Positions 18,620 to 24,837 of a DNA stretch of 56,152 nucleotides are shown piece by piece. A program made the position numbers and the translations under genes. The notes under the pieces were generated by a model. The model was given only the letters and a program-made list of their open reading frames with translations. It made no database searches and had not been told where the DNA came from. The stretch's first letter is position 1; every line of letters starts with the position of its first letter. The DNA lies in assembly GCA_021151625.1 (NCBI GenBank), contig JAGKWY010000022.1, positions 1 through 56,152 on the forward strand, written 5' to 3'. This DNA is from Gammaproteobacteria bacterium (GTDB lineage Bacteria > Pseudomonadota > Gammaproteobacteria > Pseudomonadales > Cellvibrionaceae).

Positions 18620-19060
18620 ATGACTGATCTTCAAATCAATTGCCCCCATTGTTTTGCTACCAACCGTTTGCCTGCCGAGCGACTGGATGACCGGCCGAAT
18701 TGTGGTAAATGCAAGCGCCCATTATTTAATGGCAAGCCAATGGAATTAAATCCGGGTAATGTTGCTAATACCCTGGAGAAAAATGATATTCCGGTATTGG
18801 TAGATTGCTGGGCGCCCTGGTGTGGCCCTTGCCAAAGTTTTGCACCGGTATTCGAGTCGGCAGCGGCGCGCCTGGAACCGCAAATTCGTTTTGCCAAATT
18901 AAATACTGAGGCGGTTCCCAGTATCGGTCAGCGCTGGAATATTCGCAGTATTCCCACTTTGATTTTGTTTCATCAAGGTAAGGAAGTTCAGCGCGTTTCT
19001 GGCGCCCTGCCCATGCCGCAGTTGATGAAGTGGCTGCATGACTCTGGGCTATTTGGTTAA
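18620..19060 (+). CDS. trxC: Thioredoxin 2 (TrxC)
   Basis: A 146-residue cytoplasmic thioredoxin of the TrxC type. An N-terminal zinc site (CPHC and CGKC) precedes a thioredoxin fold with active site WCGPC in LVDCWAPWCGPCQSFAPVFE and the cis-proline in IRSIPTLILF. It reduces protein disulfides and is usually linked to oxidative stress. The ATG at 18620 is chosen because it gives the family start MTDLQINCPHC; an upstream GTG is less likely. It is monocistronic, followed by palindromic repeats. Confidence 0.93.
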   Translation: MTDLQINCPHCFATNRLPAERLDDRPNCGKCKRPLFNGKPMELNPGNVANTLEKNDIPVLVDCWAPWCGPCQSFAPVFESAAARLEPQIRFAKLNTEAVPSIGQRWNIRSIPTLILFHQGKEVQRVSGALPMPQLMKWLHDSGLFG

Positions 19061-19074
19061 TGCGTTAATCTCCC

Positions 19075-19283
19075 CCAGCCCCTCTGGCTGCGCGCACCGT
19101 TTTAAAGAGGGGGGTAAGTTCCTCCCTTTGTAAAGGGAGGTTAGGAGGGATTTAGCTCTTCCCTTTAAACGGGGCGCGCAGCCAGGAGGCAGGGAGGGAT
19201 TTAGCTCCATTCTTTTTCAAAGAGAGGAACCAAACTCCTCCCTTTTATAAAGGGAGGCTGGGAGGGATTTTTGCAAAGAGGGA
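19075..19283. repeat. Nested REP-like palindromic repeats
   Basis: Two units of the form CCTCCCTTT-taa-AAAGGGAGG followed by a (g)GGAGGGATTT tail lie at about 19121-19153 and 19237-19270. A more worn copy is near 19161-19203. Around the first unit, CTGGCTGCGCGC (from 19086) recurs inverted as GCGCGCAGCCAG (to 19184). This looks like a dispersed intergenic palindrome family inserted between trxC and the Crp-type gene. No transposase is present. Confidence 0.6.
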
Positions 19284-19284
19284 T

Positions 19285-19965
19285 TTACCAATAACGCGGC
19301 AGCGGTTTTTTAATTTCAATATAGCCGGAGCACTGCTCGATATATTCGCCAATCAATAGTTGTTTCATGATGCGGCTGACCATCTCGCGCGATGAGCCGA
19401 CCATATTGGCAATATCCTGGTGGGTGACTTTGGGGTTGTGGATGCGTTTGTTCTCGTCGCTGAGTTTGTCCAGCGCGGCGCTCACGCGGCCATATACATC
19501 CAGTAGCGCCATGTCTTTTACGCTGTCAGTTAAATCGCGCACGCGGCGAGTAACTTCACACAGCAGGCTCATGGCAAACTCGGGATGCTTTTGAATTAAA
19601 TCCTGCACGCTGGCGCGCGACACTAATAAAATCTCGCAGTCAGTAATAGTCATCACCGAAGCCGAGCGCGGCTTGCCATCAATCAAAGACAGCTCACCAA
19701 AATATTCACCCTCGTGCATGTAATTCAAATTGACCTGGCGACCATCTTCATTATTTAAAAAGGCACTCACGGTCCCTTTGCGGATGATGTACATATGGGT
19801 GGATTCGTCGCCTTCCGTGACCAGTACAGTATTCTTGGGGTACTTCCGCTGTACACTGAGTTTTTCCAGTTCCGCACGATAAGTGGGCGGAACATCGGCA
19901 AACAAGCTGACGTTCTCTAACATGGCAATGGCTTCTTGGAATGGTTGATTGGCGGCTTCAATCAT
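19285..19965 (-). CDS. Crp/Fnr-family cyclic-nucleotide-responsive regulator
   Basis: A 226-residue Crp-type transcription factor. The cyclic-nucleotide-binding domain covers about residues 15-135 with the phosphate cassette GEYFGELSLIDGKPRSASV, which fits cAMP or cGMP binding. A winged helix follows with THQDIANMVGSSREMVSRIM. No N-terminal iron-sulfur cysteine set is present, so it is not an FNR oxygen sensor. It is divergent from a class III cyclase gene 232 bases away, suggesting a local signal-maker and signal-reader pair. Confidence 0.9.
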   Translation of the reverse strand: MIEAANQPFQEAIAMLENVSLFADVPPTYRAELEKLSVQRKYPKNTVLVTEGDESTHMYIIRKGTVSAFLNNEDGRQVNLNYMHEGEYFGELSLIDGKPRSASVMTITDCEILLVSRASVQDLIQKHPEFAMSLLCEVTRRVRDLTDSVKDMALLDVYGRVSAALDKLSDENKRIHNPKVTHQDIANMVGSSREMVSRIMKQLLIGEYIEQCSGYIEIKKPLPRYW

Positions 19966-20197
19966 AACGCCTGTGCGGGGTGATCGCTAATTTTGGCGCC
20001 AAATTCTTCAAAATCTTGCGGATTTGCTCACGTAAACTTGCGGATTTGCCCAAGTAAATAAAGGCCGATTCGCAATTGGTTGTTATTGTCACCAAAACAC
20101 ACAATAATCTCGCCCTTATTTGCCCGTTCCTGCGCGGCAAGGATCATAATTTCACCCATAACCATCTAACGCTATCGCACGGAGAGCCGACTGCATC

Positions 20198-22408
20198 ATG
20201 GTCGACGAATCTATTCAGCATTGTGAACAGACGCTAATGTTCACCGACATTGTTGGCTACTCGCGCCTTATGGGGCGCAATGAGTCGCTGGCGGTGGAAA
20301 TGCTGGGCGATTACCGAAAAATTCTGTTATCGCATATTCAAGATCAAGGCGGGCAGTTGGTGGAATTTGTGGGCGATGCGATTTTCGCGCGCTTCAATAC
20401 CGCTGCATCCGCCGTCGCGGCGGCTATCGCCATCCAGCAACATTTGCTTGCATTTAATGAAGCGCGCGATAAAAAACTTCCCCGTTTGCAAACCCGCATT
20501 GGCCTGAATAAAGGCGAAGTTATGCTGCGCGAAGGTGCGGTATTTGGCGATGCGGTCAACATTGCCGCGCGCCTGGAGCCGCTCGCCGTTGCCGATGGCA
20601 TTTGTATTTCGCACAGTGTGTATGACGAAGTGCGCTTTTCGCTCTCGTCACCCGCCAAGCGTTTGGGTGCGCAGACGCTGAAAAATATCCAGCAAAAAAT
20701 TCGTGTTTATTTAATCAAGCCGGCTGGCATTGGCTGGCGCGACCACCTGCATTATTTTTTGCGCGGCCTCAACCGAAAAATTGTCGCCTACCGCTACCCA
20801 ATCGCCGTTTCGGTGCTGGCATTAATTGCTGCCGGCATCTATTTTATTCCTCGCTGGCTGGTGCCGGGTTACGCCGCCAACTATGTAGAAATCGCCGATT
20901 TTAAAAATCTAATGAATGAAAAAGGCGATGCGGACTACTTCTCCGCCGGAATCACCGAAGCCGTCCGCTCACAACTCGCGGACATGCGCGATGTATACAT
21001 AGTCGACGCCAAAGAAGGCATTCACGCTCCCATTAGATTAGAAGGCAGCGTCCAAAAACTCGGCGACAACCTCCGCATCGCCTATCGCCTATTCCGCCGC
21101 AAAGACAACGTACAAATCGCCGGCGGAAAATTAGATGGAACCTATCAGGATATTTTTATTTTGCAGGATCGTTTGGTGGGTGAAATCGCGCGTTACCTCG
21201 CGGATGAATTTCAGTTGCAAAATTTCAGGCCAGCGCCATTGCGGTTGACGAATGATATTACGGCGTATGATTTTTATTTGAAGGGGTTGGAGTATTTAGA
21301 GCTTCCCGTATCTCAGGAAAATGCTGATGATGCTATAAAAAATTTTACCACTTCCTTGGTGCATGACCATAAGTTTGCATTAGCAAATTCTGGGCTTTGT
21401 CGCGCGTTTTTAAAAAAGCATGAAATTACACGGCAGTTATATTGGCTAACTGAGGCGGAAAAGTTTTGCCTGCTTGCATTGAGTCAGGATTCAAGGTTAA
21501 TTAGTGTGTATGCGTCATTAGGTAAGTTTTATGGCAAGGTTGGTAAGTTTGAGGCGGCAAGTGAAATTCTTGAAAAAGGCTTGGAGATAAATCCTGATAA
21601 CGTAGATCTGCTGCTGATCATGGCATCAACCTACGCAAAAGTAGGAAATAATATAAAGTCTGAAGCTATTTATAATGCAGCAATCAAGGCCAATCCTAAA
21701 AACTGGAGAGCTTATAGTGCATATGCACAGTTTTTATTGACAAATAGTAGATATGTGGAATCAATTTATTGGTATGAAAAATCTATAGAAATAACGCCCG
21801 GAAACCCACAGGCATTAAATAATATTGCTATCGCGTATCTTTATCTTGATGACTATCAAATGGCTGCCAGTTACTTTTCTTCGGCTTCTGAGGTTGAGCC
21901 GGATTCTGCTGTTTATGCAAATACGGGTAGTATGTATTATTTGTTGCAAAAGATGTCTCAGGCCGCCATGTATTATGAATTGGCTTTGCAGCTTCAGCCT
22001 GAAAGCTACCAGTTTATGATCTATTTGGCTGATGCGTATAAGTTTCTTTATCCTGACAAAAAAAAGTCGGAAGACCTTGCAAAAAAGGCAATTGAATCTG
22101 CATTGAGTGAGGTCGCAGAAGGTAAAAAAATTGCCAAGCCCTATCAGTACATTGCGAGGGGGTATGCGTTGTTGGGGAATCTCACGGAAGCAAAACATTT
22201 TATGTTAATAGCGGATGAATTAGATGGCTCTAGTTCGGAATCTCTTTATTCTAATTTGAGGTTGGCTGTTTTAGAAAATGATGATAAAACAATAGAGTAC
22301 TATGCCATGAAATTGATAAAAACGGAGTATTCCGCTAAATTGCTGCTGTCAGACCCAGATTTCTCTTTGTTAAGACAGGAGAAATTTAAAAAAATATTCG
22401 TCAAATAA
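20198..22408 (+). CDS. Class III adenylate/guanylate cyclase with membrane helix and TPR repeats
   Basis: A 736-residue protein. The N-terminal class III cyclase domain (about 10-170) has metal-binding aspartates D17 in MFTDIVGYS and D60 in EFVGDAIF, and the Asn/Arg pair in GDAVNIAARLEPLA. A membrane helix lies at about 200-222. A TolB-like segment (LEGSVQKLGDNLRIAYRLF) and tetratricopeptide repeats from about 370 to 690 follow. It probably makes cAMP or cGMP in response to an input through its C-terminal half; substrate choice cannot be read. The sequence turns clearly more AT-rich after about 21290, inside the gene. It is divergent from the Crp-type gene. Confidence 0.88.
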   Translation: MVDESIQHCEQTLMFTDIVGYSRLMGRNESLAVEMLGDYRKILLSHIQDQGGQLVEFVGDAIFARFNTAASAVAAAIAIQQHLLAFNEARDKKLPRLQTRIGLNKGEVMLREGAVFGDAVNIAARLEPLAVADGICISHSVYDEVRFSLSSPAKRLGAQTLKNIQQKIRVYLIKPAGIGWRDHLHYFLRGLNRKIVAYRYPIAVSVLALIAAGIYFIPRWLVPGYAANYVEIADFKNLMNEKGDADYFSAGITEAVRSQLADMRDVYIVDAKEGIHAPIRLEGSVQKLGDNLRIAYRLFRRKDNVQIAGGKLDGTYQDIFILQDRLVGEIARYLADEFQLQNFRPAPLRLTNDITAYDFYLKGLEYLELPVSQENADDAIKNFTTSLVHDHKFALANSGLCRAFLKKHEITRQLYWLTEAEKFCLLALSQDSRLISVYASLGKFYGKVGKFEAASEILEKGLEINPDNVDLLLIMASTYAKVGNNIKSEAIYNAAIKANPKNWRAYSAYAQFLLTNSRYVESIYWYEKSIEITPGNPQALNNIAIAYLYLDDYQMAASYFSSASEVEPDSAVYANTGSMYYLLQKMSQAAMYYELALQLQPESYQFMIYLADAYKFLYPDKKKSEDLAKKAIESALSEVAEGKKIAKPYQYIARGYALLGNLTEAKHFMLIADELDGSSSESLYSNLRLAVLENDDKTIEYYAMKLIKTEYSAKLLLSDPDFSLLRQEKFKKIFVK

Positions 22409-22427
22409 TGTTTTTCTAGGAGGAATT

Positions 22428-22886
22428 ATGAACGTTTTAAAAAGTTTATCTGCGGTTTTGTTAATGTTTTCTGTTATGGGTTGTGTTGCTTCTGGCCCTG
22501 AGTCAACACGTGTGGATTCGACAAAAAATCTACCTGTAAGTTACGCTTTGCAAGGTACTAGCACGGCTGTTGTTGGGATTGCAGTCGATCAAAAAGGCTT
22601 TCCTTTAGAGACTGTCCGTGAAATCGTATTGCGTCCGGGGCAGAAAGTAATTTTTGCCGGCCCTGACAGATTTCAAATTGTTTTTAAGGATAAGAAGAGC
22701 CCCAATAATATGATTAGACAAGAGTCAAAAAACGGTACTATTACTGTAAGCATCCCTAAAGATATTCTTGTTAAGGGGGCTTATGTGGAAGAATTTAAGA
22801 GAAATAAATATTTGAAATTTAACTATTCCATATTTGTAAATGGCAAGGAATTAGATCCTCCTCTTATTATTAAAGATGATTTTTAA
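22428..22886 (+). CDS. Small lipoprotein of unknown function with a peptide-like C-terminus
   Basis: A 152-residue protein. A signal peptide ends in the lipobox VMGC, so the mature protein is a lipoprotein. The rest looks beta-rich. I do not recognise the family. It follows the cyclase gene by 19 bases behind an AGGAGG ribosome site, so the two probably share a transcript. Its last residues, PPLIIKDDF, match the C-terminal segment PPFIIKKDD of the short peptides downstream, also at DNA level (22857-22886 against 30271-30300). It may be a partner of the peptide system (immunity or receptor), but that is inference. The gene is AT-rich. Confidence 0.75.
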   Translation: MNVLKSLSAVLLMFSVMGCVASGPESTRVDSTKNLPVSYALQGTSTAVVGIAVDQKGFPLETVREIVLRPGQKVIFAGPDRFQIVFKDKKSPNNMIRQESKNGTITVSIPKDILVKGAYVEEFKRNKYLKFNYSIFVNGKELDPPLIIKDDF

Positions 22887-22910
22887 TTAGAACTGGGCAA
22901 GGATGCCTCT

Positions 22911-22993
22911 GTGAATAAGTCACACCCTCTCCCTGCAAAAAAACACATCTCTAAAATCCCATTCAGGTTACCTTAGCTCTCAGTAGTGGGGCG
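22911..22993. repeat. 83-bp flanking direct repeat, left copy
   Basis: This segment aligns without gaps to 30676-30758, 76 of 83 bases being identical. It lies just past the lipoprotein gene. The two copies enclose the whole peptide/transporter locus. Confidence 0.85.
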
Positions 22994-23009
22994 GCTGAGA
23001 GAGGGTTAT

Positions 23010-23023
23010 TGGGCCGCGGCCCA
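23010..23023. repeat. Perfect 14-bp GC palindrome
   Basis: TGGGCCGCGGCCCA lies between the left 83-bp repeat and the first short peptide ORF. It may be a protein-binding site or a hairpin in the leader. Confidence 0.4.
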
Positions 23024-23086
23024 CTTGTGAATGAGTCCGCCAATCGTTATAGTTAATTGGTAATTAATCAAGCAAAGGAGAATGAT

Positions 23087-23143
23087 ATGAATGTAAAAAC
23101 TAACGTAAAATCTGGCTCCCGTTGGGGTGTTGGTGCGGGCTAG
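23087..23143 (+). CDS. Putative exported peptide precursor P1
   Basis: An 18-codon ORF reading MNVKTNVKSGSRWGVGAG. AAAGGAG ends 6 bases before the ATG. It has the shared block VKTNVKSG followed by the unique tail SRWGVGAG. It is the only upstream member on the plus strand and converges on P2-P5 at a symmetrical terminator. It is far too short for standard gene callers. Real translation is supported by the conserved block, the ribosome site and the company of ten similar ORFs. The function is unknown; a secreted peptide is inferred from the adjacent C39 transporter. Confidence 0.8.
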   Translation: MNVKTNVKSGSRWGVGAG

Positions 23144-23164
23144 GTTTGTTGTGTTGTTGAAAAT

Positions 23165-23192
23165 AAAAAAGGGCGAAATTTCGCCCTTTTTT
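23165..23192. terminator. Bidirectional terminator between P1 and P2
   Basis: A perfect 28-bp palindrome whose left arm is AAAAAAGGGCGAAA. It gives a G/C stem followed by a T run on both strands, so it can end P1 transcription from the left and the P5-P2 array from the right. Confidence 0.85.
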
Positions 23193-23193
23193 A

Positions 23194-23247
23194 TCAACTA
23201 AATCCGCTACGGTTTGCGCCGGCAGAAATGTTTGTTTTGACTTTCAT
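23194..23247 (-). CDS. Putative exported peptide precursor P2
   Basis: A 17-codon ORF reading MKVKTNISAGANRSGFS. AAGGAG precedes the ATG. The shared block is VKTNISAG and the tail ANRSGFS. It is the last of four tandem minus-strand precursors and reads into the palindrome at 23165. P3 and P4 differ from it by a few residues, so the array arose by local duplication. If the C39 peptidase cuts after the AG, the product would be seven residues. Confidence 0.85.
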   Translation of the reverse strand: MKVKTNISAGANRSGFS

Positions 23248-23262
23248 AGTTGTCTCCTTTTA

Positions 23263-23316
23263 TTAATCAAATCCGCTACGGTTCGCGCCGGCAGAAACAT
23301 TCGTTTTAACTTTCAT
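23263..23316 (-). CDS. Putative exported peptide precursor P3
   Basis: A 17-codon ORF reading MKVKTNVSAGANRSGFD. AAGGAG lies before the ATG. It differs from P2 only at Ile7/Val and the last residue. DNA differences from P2 and P4 fall mostly at third codon positions, which suggests selection on the peptide rather than a plain DNA repeat. Confidence 0.85.
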   Translation of the reverse strand: MKVKTNVSAGANRSGFD

Positions 23317-23332
23317 AATCGTCTCCTTTTAA

Positions 23333-23386
23333 TCAATCAAACCCGCTGCGGTTCGCGCCAGCGGAAACATGAGTTTTAACTTTCAT
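23333..23386 (-). CDS. Putative exported peptide precursor P4
   Basis: A 17-codon ORF reading MKVKTHVSAGANRSGFD. Its tail ANRSGFD is identical to that of P3, with His for Asn at residue 6. AAGGAG lies before the ATG. It is the second member of the minus-strand array counted from its promoter end, 16 bases from P3. Confidence 0.85.
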   Translation of the reverse strand: MKVKTHVSAGANRSGFD

Positions 23387-23426
23387 CTGAATCTCCTTAT
23401 GCGTTGTGTCAATTAATACCGTTAGG

Positions 23427-23477
23427 TTAAACGTTACCTAACAGGCCGCCTGCTTTCACGTTAGATTTTACTTTCAT
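23427..23477 (-). CDS. Putative exported peptide precursor P5
   Basis: A 16-codon ORF reading MKVKSNVKAGGLLGNV. GAGGAAGG precedes the ATG. The shared block VKSNVKAG is followed by a different tail, GLLGNV. It contains an actual Gly-Gly, the usual C39 cleavage pair, one residue later than the AG of the other members. It is first in the minus-strand array, divergent from the HlyD gene across a 215-base gap that should hold both promoters. Confidence 0.82.
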   Translation of the reverse strand: MKVKSNVKAGGLLGNV

Positions 23478-23692
23478 AGTTCCTTCCTCGTTTAATTTGG
23501 GGTGTTGCAGTTTTATTTAATAGCAAAGTTATTGGTGTCGTCAATACAATCTATTGATGCTTGGATTAATTGGTTTAATGAGATGACTTTTCGTTAAAAA
23601 TGCATTCCAATAGCGGTGCAAATAAGCGTGTGAATAATCAGCAGTGCACTTCACTCTTTCACCCTTAAAACTGTTCCGGTTGGATATTTGAT

Positions 23693-24823
23693 ATGGCAAT
23701 CAATTTTTCCAGTTCGCTGGCCGCTATTCAGGCGGATCTGCATCAGCGGCTGTTGTGGGTCTTGTTAATTCCTGCGGTTCTATTGGTGCTCTGGCTTGGC
23801 TGGCTATTTATGGTGCCGCTGGATATTACCAAGCAAGGTAAGGGCACCTTGCAAAATGGGCAGCCGGATATTGCGATTACCGCCGGTGTAAATGGGCGCA
23901 TAGGCGCGATTCACCTGAATACCGGTGAGCGAGTAAATGCAGGTGATGTGTTGATTCATTTGCAGGCGGATGAAGAGCGGCAATTGCAATCGGTGCAGCA
24001 GGCGCTTACGGAGCAAGAGGCTGCCTTGGCGGCGCAGACGCTAGCAGTGCAAGTGCAATTGGAACAATTGCGGATTCAGTTGAGCACACAAGTATCTGCA
24101 CTCGCGTCGCTGCGCGAGCAATTGGTGAGTGTGAAATCCCGTCATCAACAACAGCAAGCGCTGGTCGAGTTGTTAGCGCGCGCCGGTGGTGCTGTATCAA
24201 AAATTGAATTGCAGCGCGAGCAGCTCCAGCAGCAATCACTCTATGAGCAGCTGTTAGTGAGCCAGCAACAAGTATCCGCTTCCGAGCAAGCCTTGAAGCA
24301 GGCGCAAGAGCAAGAAAAAATTGCGCGCGCTAATTTTGCGCAGGCACAGGCAGAGCAGCAGCGCAGCATTTCAGGCTTGCAATTGCAGCAAGCGCAATTA
24401 ACCGAAGCGCTGGATCACAAAATGTTGCGCGCACCCAAATCGGCGCGTGTTGCAGAAGTAATGCCACTGCAACCGGGGCAGTGGGTCGCGGCGGGCACAC
24501 AATTGGCAACCCTGGTGCCGGATGGCGATTTACAAGTCGTCGCCAATTTTGACCCTGCGGATGCGCAGGGTTATATCCGCAACGGGCAAACGGCGCGTAT
24601 TCAAATGGATAGTTTTCCCTGGCTGCAATATGGCGCGGTGAGCGCGCGCGTTGTGCAAGTGGATGAGGCAGATTGCGATGGACGCATGCGTGTTGTGCTC
24701 GCGCTGGAGCCAAAAAATTCACTCGCCTTGCGCACCGGTATGACTGGCCAGGTGATTGTGGATGTCGCCTCGGCAACGCCCTGGCAACTGCTGTTGCAGA
24801 GCCTTGGCCGGCAACAATTTTAA
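23693..24823 (+). CDS. HlyD-family adaptor of the peptide export system
   Basis: A 376-residue membrane fusion protein. A single N-terminal membrane helix covers about residues 20-40. A biotinyl-lipoyl half (IAITAGVNGRIGAIHLNTGE) precedes a long Gln-rich coiled coil (about 95-240), then the second lipoyl half (MLRAPKSARVAEVMPLQPGQ) and a beta barrel. It should bridge the inner-membrane ABC exporter and an outer-membrane channel. No TolC gene is in the locus; the channel may be a shared one. It is first of three transporter genes; the next starts 14 bases after its stop. Confidence 0.9.
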   Translation: MAINFSSSLAAIQADLHQRLLWVLLIPAVLLVLWLGWLFMVPLDITKQGKGTLQNGQPDIAITAGVNGRIGAIHLNTGERVNAGDVLIHLQADEERQLQSVQQALTEQEAALAAQTLAVQVQLEQLRIQLSTQVSALASLREQLVSVKSRHQQQQALVELLARAGGAVSKIELQREQLQQQSLYEQLLVSQQQVSASEQALKQAQEQEKIARANFAQAQAEQQRSISGLQLQQAQLTEALDHKMLRAPKSARVAEVMPLQPGQWVAAGTQLATLVPDGDLQVVANFDPADAQGYIRNGQTARIQMDSFPWLQYGAVSARVVQVDEADCDGRMRVVLALEPKNSLALRTGMTGQVIVDVASATPWQLLLQSLGRQQF

Positions 24824-24837
24824 AAGGAATTAATGCG

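Noticed and set aside
23194..23477. Regular repeats of about 70 bases that look like a small CRISPR array.
   Set aside because: Each unit is an ORF with a ribosome site and a stop codon; differences fall mainly at third codon positions and the repeat spans the coding part. No cas gene is present.
23600..23668. A 22-codon plus-strand ORF, MHSNSGANKRVNNQQ and onwards, as a twelfth precursor.
   Set aside because: It has no ribosome site and lacks the VK..V block; the SGANKR likeness to SAGANRSG is probably chance.
24673..24837. A longer N-terminus for the C39 transporter.
   Set aside because: The upstream ATG lies inside the HlyD gene and adds sequence unlike any C39 start; 24838 has a ribosome site.
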